NCBI GenBank assembly: GCA_009869945.1 | Contig: WIXG01000083.1 | Location: forward strand, 1-64,000 | Origin: Mesaphorura yosii | Taxonomy: Eukaryota; Arthropoda; Collembola; Poduromorpha; Tullbergiidae | Direction of reading: 5' to 3' | Length of the DNA stretch: 64,000 bases | Part shown: positions 32,601 to 46,780 of the stretch, one piece after another | Position numbering within the stretch: position 1 is the first letter of the stretch | Layout: each line of letters starts with the position of its first letter | Position numbers and translations under genes: made by a program | Notes under the pieces: model-generated | The model's database searches: none | What the model was told of the DNA's origin: nothing | Seen by the model: the letters and a program-made list of their open reading frames with translations, nothing else

Positions 32601-35600
32601 GAATCATGACTCAAAAGATTACTTCTAAATGCAGTCTTGTTTGAGTACTTATTTTCTTAAGAAAACTCATTATTTCTGCCCAAAGCTCGCTCCGACCGGA
32701 ACTCGTGTCCATCTCACTTCCGGCCTGCGCACCTTCACGATTATTTAATCAAAGCCTACGCGTATGTAATATACCAGACGAACAAAGGCACGCATGGTAA
32801 TTCATTCCCTCCACATGCAGTCATTGTCTGGCCTTCCTTCTGCCCGTCATGTGCTAACTCTCTGAGGCCACATTTACGCCATGCTTCTGCATCTGAAGCG
32901 AATACCCGGACGTCAGAACTGGTTATTTCGAATGATTCCAAGAAAATTATACAGGAGACGAACCAGCCTGATAATTCTTAATGAATAAGACAGCACTCAT
33001 TAATGCAGTCAGATTTAATTGTTTTATGCTCATCACCAGAAATTTGCTGCGGGTGAGTTCCAGTGAGAGCGTAATTCTGTGCGTAATCCTAAAAACACAG
33101 AGCAGCACTGGGTTTTGTCCGCTGAGCTAATCAAATTGTCTGATAAAATTCAGTTAAATGTTAACAAGTGAGGTAATGAAATCAAATCAATTTCCGTGTT
33201 CAGAAGTATGTCAACAGAAAATTGCAAAGAAGCTGTTGAGAATGACGTTGCTCAAATCAAATCAACGCTCGTTGTTGTGAGAATCTGCTCATGGAAGCAA
33301 GAAAAATGTTGGTAGCCGAGAATGACAGAAGCACATTGAGGATCACGTCAGGGTGCCAAAACATAACAAACTCTTGAGAGTTAGCTCAATGATGCTCAGC
33401 ATGACATTGTTCTTGTTTAACGATACATTGAATATGGAGGCAGCTCTGGCGAGTTAAGCCACAATCTACATCTCATGTGTGTGTACATCTCATTACAGGC
33501 GTCTCCATGCTCTGGATGCATAAATGGTCTTGTTTTCGGTCGCAACTAGGAAATTTTTACTAATTTCGTAACAGGTGTGAAGTCAGTCAAATACACGATG
33601 ATCGTGTGCATGTTTTCGTTCTTCTTTGCTCATCCTCTTTGTTTTCACCTACCAAATGCACCAGGCCTACAAATATTCGTTAAGCAGAGCCTGCTGCTGC
33701 CATGTATGTAGAGTAGAAAGAGAAGAATTTGAATACGAACCACACGCTTTCCCGTTTGAACAATGAATAAATTCTGAATTGTAACTCTACGATGTATTGG
33801 CATCGCATCTGTCTCACCGCTCCTCTTCTTAGATTCTTCGTGCACTTGAAATTCGACTGAATTTAAGGCTAAGAGAGAATAACAGCCTTAAACCTTAAAA
33901 ACTCATCCAACCGAAACTTTCCTTATAAAAGCAACGCACTTCTGAGGAACAGCAAATAACTTTGGTCTATTATACAACGAAATAATTTACAAGCTTCTTC
34001 AATTCTTTTGAGAGGCCAATAACTTCTATCCCGCAAAGACTCGGTAGCTAATGACTTATTTACCCCATGTACAGATCGTGCTAAATTGATTGAATTGTAA
34101 AGACCCTCGCATTCTGGGTTAACTTGTACGACTTTCAGTTTAAGGTTATGGTTCTAACTAATTAGTCATAAATATTTTTCTAGAGACGATCCTGCTCAAA
34201 CCTGATGCAAACGTGTACAAAATTGAGAAGAGCACAGCCAATGAAGACGGTAGTGCAGGATCCTGACAGATGAGATGGTTTTTAATTCAGAGGAGCGAGA
34301 ATAAGGTGAATTGAAGAATCGAAAGGGATTCCTGAGTGTCAGCGACGGGATTCAATTCAGAATTTTTCATCATCTTTCAAACTCATACTGTGCGCATGAA
34401 ATGCTCGCTGAGACGCAGAGAAAAGAAATACCGCATGTAAAAGATGAAAAGATGGTGAACAAAAAACACAGCTACAGAAATGGACTTGTAATAAGGTAAT
34501 TGCATGGAGAAGGGCTTTGAGAGGTACGAGTGCATATCGTACAGCAAAGCACAGTGCGAAATTACTCCTGCATTGTGCAAATGTAAGGAGGGTTTTTTGC
34601 GAGTTTACCGTGCAAAATTAAGTTTAACTTTTAGGAACCTGCGTGTCTTCTCGTAACTCTTGGCTGGCCACCAGGTAATGGAGGCGAGTAATGAGAGACG
34701 CAGGAGAGGAAATGACGAGGCTATAAAATAAAACATCACTTTCTTATGCAACTTTGTTTCCAGACTACCTGCACAGTAGCAAGCATCAAGTGTATTACGC
34801 TCTCTGAATTCGCGTTTGAAACACACGTCATGCTATGCCTTGTCTAATGCGAAAATTGTGTGTCTTGAATGCGTTTCGCAGGAGACTCTCGCCTCAATCT
34901 CCGGTGTGTCTCGTCTTCTGCTGCGTTCGCATTCATCGCAAAGTCAAGAGGCATGCACGGTTGACACGCTCGAATTCCCCCGATTTAAGAGAAAAACAAG
35001 GAAACAAAGCCATGCCCTTTCAGCATCTCGCAACGAGCCAAAGATGCTCACGGACCGATTTTCTCCACCCTCAGTCGCAGTTCGTGCCTTTGCACTCTGG
35101 GTATTGGACGCTCTTGCGCCGAGATCTCCGCGCAGCAGCATCCGATCACAACGAGAACGAATGCACGCAAGAGACAAAAGCAAGTGGGCCAAAAGCGCGA
35201 CAAACGACAAGAAATGAAACTCACTGAACTGAATGACAGTAAAACAGCCCGGCGCATTCTCAAGTTGAACTTCAGTTCACATTACGATAATGAGAATTGC
35301 GCCTGTGCACTTGCAAAAATTGCAACCTTCAACAGCCAATCTGTTTGGTCCAATATTGGTAATAGTAGGAATCATGGAATTCGTGAAGACATAAAAACTC
35401 CCACCGTAATAATGCTCCATTAGTATCATGGCGAGGCTACGAACACGAACAAGAGCAACCAGCCGAGTCCGAGGTTGTCAAGTCTAGTTTCATTTTTAGC
35501 AGAATCAGTTCATTAATTATCTGCAACAGGCTCACGCTCAATAAAATAATACTCCAACCAAGTACACAGCCAGTGGGCAAAAAAACGCAGCCTGTTTCCA

Positions 35601-38600
35601 TCTTGCAACATTTTCCCATTTCGTGATCGTCGTGATTTTTCTCTGCCATAATAATTTATAAACTCAGGTCGAGCACTTTCGCATCTCATTCCAAAGTGAG
35701 ATTCATCGTGGTTTCTTAATCCTGCGAGCTGTTTTCAGGACGATGGAATGTGGAGAGATGCAAAGTGATTAAATGTGGAGCACAATGTTGTAATTATTTA
35801 TTCTTTAGGCAATACCATCATGCTCATATTTTATGCTGCATTCTCCAAGGACATAAATTCTCTCCAGAAATGCAGCTCAGCCCAACTGCCTATAATTATG
35901 CAACAATTACGGCTGCTGCTGCTCACGGACGAGTCAGTCTCTTTCAAGTTATGCTGGTGGCTTATTGCAATTGCAAAAGGTGGTGGAATTACTTGAAATC
36001 AAAAAAGGCTCCACTGTTCCGCAACAAAGCAACACGGGATTAATTAGGAAGAGACGGTAACGGTAAAGCTAGTCGGCTGGCAGACACCGGCACCAGCAAG
36101 CGGATGCGAGTCATAAACGATTTAGCATTATTGTCGTACATGTTTCCCTAATAATGACTGATTGATTTGGACCCTTCTCTTTTCATATAACGCTGAGCCA
36201 GACATGCCAAGCCAAGCCGCCTTCCTTGAAGGTAATGCTTACTGCTACCGCGCTAATGGGACTCCACCCTATGCATTTCCATGCTTAATTCTATCATCGC
36301 GTAATTCGTGTAATAATCTCGATCGAATGCAGAATGCACATGCTGCATGGAATCCTGTATACGCATAAGCATAGATCCTAAAGCTAGACGGCTGATTTAG
36401 TGCGAGCGAGCACAGTCTGCCTTACCTGATCAGAGTTACGTTTGAATGGGGCTCACGCGAGCCTCTGAATGCCGCATCATTCAATTAAAATTCAGGTAAC
36501 TTCCTCTCAAACACACATACAACTGCTAGTTGAATAGACAAGTGAAAGCAGAAAAGCAGGCGAGAGAGTCACCAGAGTGTGTTTGATCACAAAGTTTTTA
36601 AAATACATAAACAATGACACGAACCACCACGAGCAGACAGGCGCAGCCACGCTACACTCGATTCGATCGCACTTGTTACAATATCTGCGTGTAGCTTTGC
36701 ACGAAATACATACAAGTCATTTACAACTGCTCTTGGGTAACCCAAACTGCTGTTGCTATTTCTGGCTATTGTCGCATAGATCAGACATCCACCTTCAAAA
36801 GGCCATATGTTATCGCTTCCTCTCAAACTCACAGCCCTTTGCCTTGCTGTACGTAATCTGTTGAAAAATAAAGAAAGACTTAAACCAATTTCCAAGGAGA
36901 ACTTAATAACATCCTCTTTAATTCATTTTACAATTCAAAGCACAAGATGATGCGTGCGAAGAAGAAAAGGCAAGTGGGCTTTGATGTTTCAGCAGGCAGA
37001 GGGCCTTTTACTGGCAATTAGCGTGTGGATTTTGTGGCAACTTTCTTCCTCTCGCCTTTCCTTGAGCATTTGCTTTGAATTGAAACCCGTTTGTAAGAAG
37101 TTAGAAGGCAGGCGAATAGGGTTATTAAAGTTGGTTATGAGCGCACATCCTGTGTTCAGATAAAATAAACTCAAGCTGCTGCAGCTGAACAATGGAGCGC
37201 TAAAGTGCCTTGCGCTTGTGCCTTTGCCGTGACAGGCCCGCGTGGAAGCCTGCAATAATAAATCATGGATGCTTTACATGCCAAGAAAGGGATTGTTCAC
37301 TTCTTTGCAGTTCAAGTTTACGAGGAATTGCCTATTCATGAAAAGTCAAACAGAATCTAATCTAATATACGCAGGGTCCACCACGACATCAAAGAGTCCA
37401 TCTGCATTGCGCAGAGTTCATTTCTGTACTCGTTAACGTTAACGTGTCTGCGCCGTGAAGAAAGTGAAAAGTGAACAAAAGTCTCGTGGAAGGAAGCCAT
37501 AACCCCAAGCCGAAGGTGAAAGAAACAATGCGCAACGCCTTGTCACGACTCGCGTTGACAGAATTCTGTCTGAAATTCACTCGCGAGTTGTGAAGCATCA
37601 AACGAGAACGAATCGCGTAGAAGCGAGAACTTCAAACAATCTCCGCCGAGTCAAAGAGTGTGACAGCAACGGCTCGAGATCTGGAAATCTCAGAACATTG
37701 ATAATTTGCCCAGAGTCTGCCTGCGTAGAGAATATTAATCTCCACACTTCTTTGGGAAGACTGTTATTGTTGATTCATACTTTTTTATGTGGTTTAATTT
37801 TTTGCAGCGAATTCAACGGTTGGAAGAGCGTCAGACGAGATCTCGAAAAAGTCCACAAAGAGAAACTATGAGTTGTGAAGAATTCCTCATGAGAGATTTC
37901 TGCTTCGCTGTCTTTGAGAGCTGCGTGATGGCCTTCAGCATTTCCCTACAAAAAACAGTTCGTCGTCTCGAGCAAAGAACCATCAGCCAACGGACAAAGC
38001 ACTCACCAGCATTCTTCGAACACAACACCACCGCCAAGCAATGTACTGCCTGGTCCCTAAAATTTAAAGGCCCTGGTGCAAATTTGGAGGAAGGAAATGT
38101 TCCGCCGCATTTCGGGTAGAATACAGGGGCAAGTCAGCAATAACAAGTACCCTATATTTCGTTATGATCATAACTTTAAAGTTGTTCAAAGTCTATCTTC
38201 CAGGTACTTGCCTTGGATGTCAGCGCTGGCGCTGTCATCATGGATGGCTGCATATGAATCATTTGCTCATGACTTCACGATTTCATAACTTCAGCACACG
38301 TGGCAATCGTTCACATCCTCATCACTTACTTTGCACTTGCGCATTTCAAACACACTTTCCTTAAAAACGTAGCATTTTCTATCCTGAGTCAGGCGACCCT
38401 GAATGAATGGGCACTGAGCAACATAAACAACATTCGAATTATGGCATTAAAAAGATCTTATTTACTACTCTCACGCCTTGTGCCAGAAAGAGCCTTTAAT
38501 TCCTGACTAAGCAGTTGCCTTGGAAGGATGGAATAATTTCATCCTATTAAGTACGTATCTCTCTCTTCACACTCTGTAATCCAATTCCTCCGATTATTCA

Positions 38601-39695
38601 TACATCTTAGCGTTGCCTAAACGTGACGCATATATAATTACTAGGTAGACATTGAGTTCAGTCTGACAGCCAATTTGATTATAAAATATCGCAGCCATTA
38701 ATACTTGTGCTAATCTGATTTCGCATCTAAATTGTTCTTGTAATGATAATACGAGGAACAACCTCCTGCCTCGGGTTCGAAATGCACGTACAACTCATTA
38801 ATGTCAGAATTCATTTCGAGTTAATTTAATCGATAAAGGCTTGCCACGTTGGAAGATACTCCATCCAACTCGGCCTAGCGAACAACTACAAATACTCGGC
38901 GTGGTGCTGTAGAAAACGAAACGACACGGAACCGTCTACATTCCGCATTGCGAAACAAGAATTGAGACATTCAACTCGGGACTGTTTATAGTTCCACCTG
39001 GCTGAGTTGCTAATTACGTCTTGCATCATAAAACAAAGCCTTCGCCTCGACAGGGGCGAGTTGAAAATTACTGTTACAGTGAAAAGCCGTCAATTCGCAG
39101 TCGCCTCCCTCCAGCTTACTGAACGGATTTGAATCAGGGAGTATTTTTCTCCTGTGGCACAGCTCAAATGAGTTCAACCACTACATATTAAGACACCGTT
39201 CCTTGTTTCAGCCTTAAGACTGTGTCTCAAGTATTCTGTTCAAATGAAGCAATTTGCCACTTTTCCCTTCTGAAGGCTTTAGCTTGTGGGCAAATAATGA
39301 TGACGAATTTTGAAGACAAGCCAAATGCTAATGGTCCAGTAATTACTCTCTCCAATCCTGTTTTAGTAGCAATAACTTTACAGAAAGTACGGAATGGAAA
39401 TGCGGTTATGCTTCAAAATTAGATTTTCATGCTAATTGTTGGCATATTTCATGTTGCTTGGAGAAGTCATTATTATGTACTTAAATTTCAATAATGTTCA
39501 GACAGTGCCTGTCAATCTCAACTGCAGAGCGAACACGCACGGATGCCGGAGTTGGCTGCGGCGCGGCCCAAAATATTCTGGATGATCCTACTTTACTTGC
39601 GTTTTGCACTTTGTTTGTCTTTTACAGAATATAAAGGACAATCGCAGAGGGAATGAGTTATATGAAATCAAGTGGCGGAATGCTAGGTTGAATAG
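29624..39695. other. Gene-poor region B
   Basis: No gene is recognised. A 50-codon ORF lies at 29953-30105 (+) with a strong start context (ACCATGG). A GC-richer island at about 34816-35227 keeps several frames open on both strands. A GTTAACGTTAAC palindrome lies near 37434. The sequence is otherwise AT-rich with frequent TAAT/ATTA and CATAAA-type words, compatible with regulatory DNA, though nothing specific can be asserted. Confidence 0.5.
29953..30105 (+). CDS. Small ORF of unknown function
   Basis: This 50-residue frame starts at an ATG in an ideal context (ACCATGG) and begins MEDFQARLFEWNIRNELL. It then becomes basic (KWRRMGMSR, STTKKPVRV) and ends in TGA. It lies 330 bp after the transposon relic. 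It could be a microprotein, a fragment of another transposase or chance. No domain is recognised. Confidence 0.2.
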   Translation: MEDFQARLFEWNIRNELLAVAVKWRRMGMSRASTTKKPVRVLQKYIATKH

Positions 39696-40013
39696 AATTC
39701 GGATTGCTTACTTGCTCGGACACGCCTGGCCGGGTTCAGTTCTTCGCCGTCTGCGGCCTATTCTTGGGAAGCAGCAATCGCAGCAAGCGAAGGCCGAAGC
39801 GATGAGGACGAATTGTCAAGACGCGATGATGAGAAAGAGCAGAAGCAGAACTTGCGACTCATCTGCATGACGAGGAGCGATTGTCAAAGGAAGGTTCTCA
39901 TTCGGCGTCTGTCCGAATTTCCTCTCCGCCAGAACACATGTGGTAGTCAGATGCCAGAATGGAAAGGTGGGCAATTACGAAACAGAATAAAATACGAGAC
40001 GAGGAAAACGTGA
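39696..40013 (+). CDS. Coding-like open stretch of unknown identity
   Basis: One frame is open from just after a TAG (39693-39695) to the TGA at 40011-40013, 105 codons, with no early ATG. The peptide starts hydrophobic and Ala/Ser-rich (FSSSPSAAYSWEAAIAASEG). It passes through an acidic/basic stretch (SDEDELSRRDDEKEQKQN) and ends basic. Local GC is above the surroundings. It might be an exon entered from an upstream splice site (TTGAATAG is a weak acceptor), but no matching donor/acceptor partner was found. Confidence 0.2.
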   Translation, partial: NSDCLLARTRLAGFSSSPSAAYSWEAAIAASEGRSDEDELSRRDDEKEQKQNLRLICMTRSDCQRKVLIRRLSEFPLRQNTCGSQMPEWKGGQLRNRIKYETRKT

Positions 40014-42022
40014 GGCGTAGTGGTACGAAAGAGAAGTGAATTGGATTGTTGTGGCTGTTTGGAGTTTGAGACTCGAAATGAACAACAGCACACCTGTACC
40101 CTCACTTTCAGTGAGCTTTGTGCACTGCTAAGAATAATAATATGATTTGAAAATGATGATACAACACAACTCTTTTATCCATGGAGAGACACACGGCAGC
40201 AGTTCAACTGCCCCGGCTTGGCTTGGTAACTGCCTGTGCTGCAGCAGGGTGTACCACGCTGCTCTGGATGTCCGGAACCCTTGCCTCCTTTGGAGCCCCA
40301 TAAATAATTAGTGCTCGAGTAGTAGTCTCGAGTCCACTGCCAGCAGGGTCTGACTAATAAAGTAACAACAAAGTTGCTACGTCAGGGAAGTAAAGCAGAC
40401 ACAGGCTAATAATGAGCACACATGTATGCGAACCGCATTAAATGAGTCGGCATCTAATGCAGACCATCCGCAAAAAGTGTGAATGCGATTCCAGGTGGAA
40501 ACTCAATCGATGCCCCACCATTACACCACGAAACCATAAAAATAACGTATGCAGGGGGAATTCTAACCGGACAAACCGCCGTTTGAGACAACTTCTGAAT
40601 CGTCAAGTTGTTGGTGAAATGTAGACGTTTGGATTTTGCAATAATACAATTGTGAGGCCATTTCACGCAAGACAGATTCTAACGGTTTGCCAACTTCACG
40701 ATACCTAAGGTCGTAAATTAATATTTTCTAGCATTCATTCCATCAGCCGCCTTCATACGAGTAAAACACCGGCATTTCCTTCAATAAGAAGAACCTTCGT
40801 TTAATTGAGTTCTTTCGTTTGGTGTGGTGTCGACTTGGACGCGCATTTTCGCAATACGCAAATAATCGCTGCAATCACGACATACCATCGTCATTGCAAG
40901 GACTTTGCAAACTGGCAGTAATTTGAAGAGGGTTCAGCATTGTGTCAGGCAGGTATCGTGTTGCTCCGTGCACGAATGCAGTGTCAATTATAACTCTTGC
41001 TGGCGGTTGTCATGCGTTCTCGTGTTGGCTTTTGGCTTCGTATTCAGTGTTGTATCAGTTTAATGCCGGCCGGTATTTAGCATTTGTATTCACGCGTCTG
41101 AGACGAGGTCCGATCATCACTGAGGTGGTTTTTGCATTATATTGGCTTTCGTGGTTCTTCGTTTACATGAATTACGCTCATTCCATTATAATTAACGCTC
41201 AGAAACCTGTTCTTGCTCCTAATTAGCCATGAGACTCTTACGAGGATGTCCAACAACTCTATTGAGAATCAATCAATCCGTCCAGCAAATTACAGTACAA
41301 GAGAGGAAAACTGCTATATCTTGAATCTTTGCATTCATATTTTCACGAATTTACAAAAAAAACCACGGCGTCCTTACTGTTTTACATTCTTATTGGCATT
41401 TGAAGGAAAATGAATTTGCGCTGTTGGGGTAAATGAGAATTCCGATGCATGATTGAAGTGGCACACCGACAGTGCATTTTCAACCTGAAGCTCCTTGATT
41501 GTTGTTTCGGGTCTCCACATGGCAGGCAATACCAAGGTATCTGCCTTTCACACACAAGCAAATGATTTTATTAGCCGTCAAGTGGGTTCAGGCCATCGCC
41601 AATTCCACGAGCGCAAATTTGCATGTTTGAACGTCCTGAATTCGAACTCAATATTTGCGTTAGCGTTTTGGCAAGAAAAAGTCGAACGCCCGACCGCATT
41701 AGCAGGCGGGAATTGGATTAGTAATAAAAGGTTAGTCCATAAAGCTTGATTCATGCGCGTGTTTGTCGTGATGATTGTTACTTTAAATATAGAGTGCTTG
41801 CTCACTGCTTTTTCGTTCAGGTTCGTTGCTTTTAGTGCTCAAAATTGCTGGTTGCTTTATGAACTTGTGCTCGCACACAAAAAAAATAATGATTTCTTTC
41901 TTGGGCTCGCATCTTGGAGTGATTACATGCCAAGGCGGACTTTGATTAAACGTGTTGATTTTAAAACTCTTTTGGACATTTTTTCCCTTTCCACCATTAC
42001 GCCAGAACGTGAATGTTTAAAT

Positions 42023-42060
42023 AAAAGCCTGGCACTAAAAGGAAGTCTTGCCAGGCTTTT
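42023..42060. repeat. Perfect 12-bp stem hairpin
   Basis: AAAAGCCTGGCA (42023-42034) and its exact reverse complement TGCCAGGCTTTT (42049-42060) flank a 14-nt loop. The stem is too short for a typical animal pre-miRNA. It may be a palindromic protein-binding site, a foldback remnant or chance. Confidence 0.7.
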
Positions 42061-45000
42061 CGAGCAAAACACAGCAACTTCCGTGTGTTTATTACACGCA
42101 GAAAGAAACTAAAATGAGTCTCTGATGTTTAATGACAATATTGCATGTTCCACGGCCTAAAAGTCATAACATTCATACCGTGTTGTAGTTTGGAGCATGA
42201 AAATATTATTCTGTCTGCCATGCCCAGAATATCGTAAAAGAAATAACTTTTACTTTGCCCCACGCCATTTCATGGCACGTACACACAGACTGCCGAGCTT
42301 ATAATTGTAAAATGTCATTGATTAAAGAATGAATTGTGAAAAAGGCATGCTATAAACTTGTTATACATAAAATATTGTGAAATGAGTTATGCCACGCAGC
42401 GGAGCGCAGTACGGGGAAAGTTGGTGAGTCTGGACTCCGTGCATGGTATTTTACCCTCCTGTTGGTTCTGCTTCTTCAGGTTATTATATGAGGCGTGAAG
42501 TCAATTCAGGCCGCATGCTCCTTTCGACCGTTGTGGAATAGTTTGGAAAGCGTTGCAAAGCAGAGGGAAGAATGAATTGTTGACCTTACGCTTCCCCGTG
42601 TTTTCTTTCTCCCTCCTGTGAACTCTCTACATCGTAAACACACGGCAGAAGTAAAAGCCTGATTTTGTTTCCACAAATCAATAACCTCCACTATCGTAAT
42701 CATCATATTTTTATGCCCCAAAGCAAGCAAATCATCAAACTACATGACATGAGTTGTTCTGTTTGTAGTCCAAGCTTACTATTTCATTTTTACTGTAAAC
42801 TATCAACACGTTTTCGGCATTACAGAATGAAAGTCCCATTGTTGAAAATTTTACTCTGAGTTTTTGCTAATTGGATACGTCGCGACGTTTTAACATCACA
42901 AATTTAGACAGCAGATGGTTTACAATTATGGTCACTTTCTTTTTGACGGAAATTCAAGTTCAATGTATTAAGTCACTTGTGGTTGAGAAGACTCAATAAA
43001 ATTCTACGCACGATTCTTATGAGTCTCCTTTCGATTTCAATCATATTTGTTTTAAGACGGCATTAATCGGAGCAGATCGTAACTCATGAAAACATTGTTT
43101 TAAGCACTTTTGCGATGGAAGGAAACTCAAAGTCTTCAACGCTGTCTATTCTTCTTACACGAGAATAATGAGTGCATGAGCCGTGAATCCTGTCTTTTAG
43201 CCCCAACTATTTCCAACAAGTAAAAAATGAATGTGTAATTTATGGCGTCTGGACCGGGATCAAGCACAAAACGTTCGTGCTTTTACTCTGCTTGACGAGT
43301 TGGGTAAGGCGAGCTCTCGTTGTAATTGATAATCTCGCGAGGAACCCCGCATTTCACTGCACCATTAGCATTTAATAAGACGTCTGGCTCTGGCGTTTAG
43401 TCAGAGCATGACAGACGAGCGGATGAGGTTGAAACAAACACTTTTGTCTAAAATGGATAGCCACTAAAACCTCTTGCTCGACTGCATTAATGAGTTGTTG
43501 GAAATTAAGATTTGCTAAAATGAAAGCAGTCCGAAAGCAGTACCTTGTGATTTCTGCGATCAAAAGACCTGAAAAAGATGAAATGTGAGATAAAACCCAA
43601 CTTCCTTTGCGAAGCGTGCCAGAGAATTATCTTCAGGTGGTGTGGCGTGTTGCCGTGGACACCGCGTCTAATGACCATGGAAAGTTCATTGTAGTCTGGT
43701 GTTTTTGTCCATTTTTTGCCGAGATTTACAAAGTCTGACTTTGTAGGTTGGCAGATTTTAATGGTTTCGCCATTCTTGGCTGCGTCTGTATGACGAAAAT
43801 AAATCAGCATTTTCATGATGAAGACGAAAACACCGAACTAGCTCAATCACCTCTCCACCTGGTGCTAGACACGACACCTGGTGCTAGTGTCATGAATTGT
43901 GTTGTGTGTCGTTTACTTTTTATACGCCACGGCAGCAGCTGAATATGTTTTATTCTGCGGTGCAGGTGTTTCACGAATGTGTGTCGAATGAAAAAGACAA
44001 TATCCAAGTAGCGGATATTGGAAGTTAAAGAAAGTTAATACAACTTGATCTGCAGTAATGTCGACAGAAGACAAATCGACTCTGATTGTCTGCTTCCTCT
44101 TCCATTGATTTTCATGACTTACCGAATAGCTCTATTCTGGTTAATTGGGGGCTTGGGGTTAAGTCATTGTCTTAATTAGTTTAAGAGACATCGGTCCCTT
44201 AAACTTAAGACATATCTTGGTTTGGCGAAATCCTCTCTCATCAATAAATGAATATGAGATTACAACAATGACGACTTACGCTCATTGCGCGGCATCTGTT
44301 GCGCCGTTCAGAAGCTCTTCGCAAAGATGCTCTCTCTCTTCATTGTTGTGCGAAGAATTCCCTTCTGCACCTACAGAGGACTGTAGAGGCTCGCTCAACA
44401 ATAACAAAGTTGCATTCCTGTTCAAATCTTTTGAGAATTTTGAGTCTATTGATATCAGCTTTGAATCTTGTTTTGACAGATAATTTCCACGTGGATAACT
44501 GGGCGAGCGATTTGGCGCACTAGTAAACTTGAAATATATCAACCTCCAGCAGTATCAGTAGTAGGAAACAACTTTCGCAGCCCAACTTGCCTTTTGTAAC
44601 GATGAGTAATGCCAATTCTAACACTCACTGGAAACTGTAGTTGCTGATATCGAGTCTCAATATCTGACTGATGGAAAAGCTATATATACATATGAAATTC
44701 TTGTCCAAGCATGACGGAGTTGGGCCAGAATTCACATTTATTCCAAGCAATTCCAACGGTGCAGCATTATCCTGGCTACCCTGGCAGGTGATGTTATTGG
44801 TACAATTATCTTAATGGTGTACTCGGGTTTCAGCGATAAATGCTTACAAATAGCCCATGAGACGAAAACATACAACTGGTAAGCAATCGCAGTGTTATTT
44901 TTGCTTTGCTGCACTCAGACTGCCAACATCCATCGTCAACGTCATTGGTGCGGGGGAAGGTGAGTTCGCGTCTTGATCAATAGGTTGAAATTTCGCCCAT

Positions 45001-46690
45001 GCGAATCTCAGCGAGGAGCAGATCGAGCAGTGGATGCGAAACAGATGAGGGACGGCATACTTTATTTTTAGACTTTGCAGATTGAAAGTTCTCAACGTGA
45101 ACACCCAATTGTCGCTCACTTCTGTCCAAGTGGGAGGAAACTTATTATAATACTCAACGCCAGAGAGGATTGTCGGTTCAATGTAAAAGCGAACAATGTG
45201 CTAAATCATTATTCGAGGGATGCTGCCAGCCTTCGAGCCGTGTGTTCGTCTTCGCTTCACCGCATGAGCCTTTCCTCACGGGCTCGTAGCAAGAAGACTT
45301 GACTGCGGGTGACACGAAGGAATGAGGTGGGCTGCTCTGTAATGCATTTCACATCGCCGAATCCGACACAACATCAAATGACTGATGGACCTTTTATTGG
45401 TTCGAACTGAAAATTCCTTCCTTTTTGCACTTCTTTCGTTTTAAAGAATACATTCTTTGCGTTAAAAACTTGAGCATTGAGTATGAACAATGTCGTATGA
45501 GATTTAAGTTCGGTCCGTTGACTGAGGTATGTAAAATTATCGCATGTTCTCCTTGCATTAAATTTCCGAGAGCTTAGGGCCGACCATCGTCATTATGCAC
45601 TCTACTCTAAAGTAGAGTAAAACGCATCGCATCTGAACATTTATCCATCATTTATCCAGAGACAGCCTAAATTACGGCAAGAACATTCGCCGTCTCCATC
45701 CTGATCTCACTTCGTATCTAAGAATAATTCTCTTCATTTTTTACTCTTATGACATCCCACATTAATATTGTAATCACATTATACGTGCGTGTATATGAGT
45801 GTGTGAATCTCGACTTTGCTAGCATTTAGATGAGAAATTGTTGAGCCGTGATTTCTCGTGTACGATTTATTAGAGATAAAAATGCACGACTTGTAACATT
45901 TTTTGTGAACCTAAAAAAGAAAGATTGAATACACTTTAATTTTCGAGTTTTAAAGTGCTCCGCGGTCGAGCTATTTTTGTTCGCACTCAACCCTTTATCT
46001 TTTGTGGTATTAACAGATCGGGCTCTGCACTCAGCAACAATGCGCGTCAATTTAAATATAACATACTCCTCTTCCTAAAACCAAGGCGTAAGAATGAAGT
46101 CAGCTCATGGCTCTGATTGTTTGTACTAAATCGAATTTAGATCGAGTCCATTTGAATTGGAGGATTCCAAATATGGATTGTGGGCTGCAAATCTGAACTG
46201 CTCTATTTCATGCACTTTAACTGCAGCTGCTCTCACATTATTAGAGAGAACATCACCTGAATAGCAAAATATGTACCTTAGCCAGAATACAGGAGCTGCA
46301 AAGATCAAATGATTTGAAGTTGAATCTTCACCACAAGAGAAGTAAATCGATTAATTCGTTTATGACGGAATATTTTAAAAGCAAGCCACATAAAACAACC
46401 ACGATGATTCACACAGAATGACGTCCGTCTCGCGGTGGAGGACGTGCATTACGCGGAACCAAAGCTGCCAACATGGTCGTTGCACGACTCGTTATCGCGA
46501 CGAGTGTATCGCCGAGTCACATTAGTTCAGTGCCAGATTATGGCCATCGACATGTTATCGTGGAAACATTTATCGCAGACAACGTTATCGCAGGACTCAG
46601 TTCAATCCAGTTTGCACTTGCAGGTCAAATAATCGCTGGCAAAAATTCCGAACCCTACCTGCCATCCCGCAATAAATCCCCGATATCTGA

Positions 46691-46780
46691 GCTATAAATA
46701 GCCTGAGGGGCCACCCCCCAACGAACTCGCCTCCCTGGGCTAAAGATAGTCTGAGCGGTCACCCCGCAATGAGCCCCCAA
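46691..46780 (+). repeat. Imperfect tandem duplication, C/G-rich
   Basis: Two copies of a block of about 48 bp are seen: GCTATAAATAGCCTGAGGGG with CCACCCCCCAACGA (from about 46691), and GCTAAAGATAGTCTGAGCGG with TCACCCCGCAATGA (from about 46739). They sit in a GC-rich pocket unlike the surrounding AT-rich DNA. Confidence 0.6.

Noticed and set aside
38740-38800. tRNA-like GGTTCGA word near 38776
   Set aside because: No cloverleaf arms with a matching acceptor stem could be paired around it.
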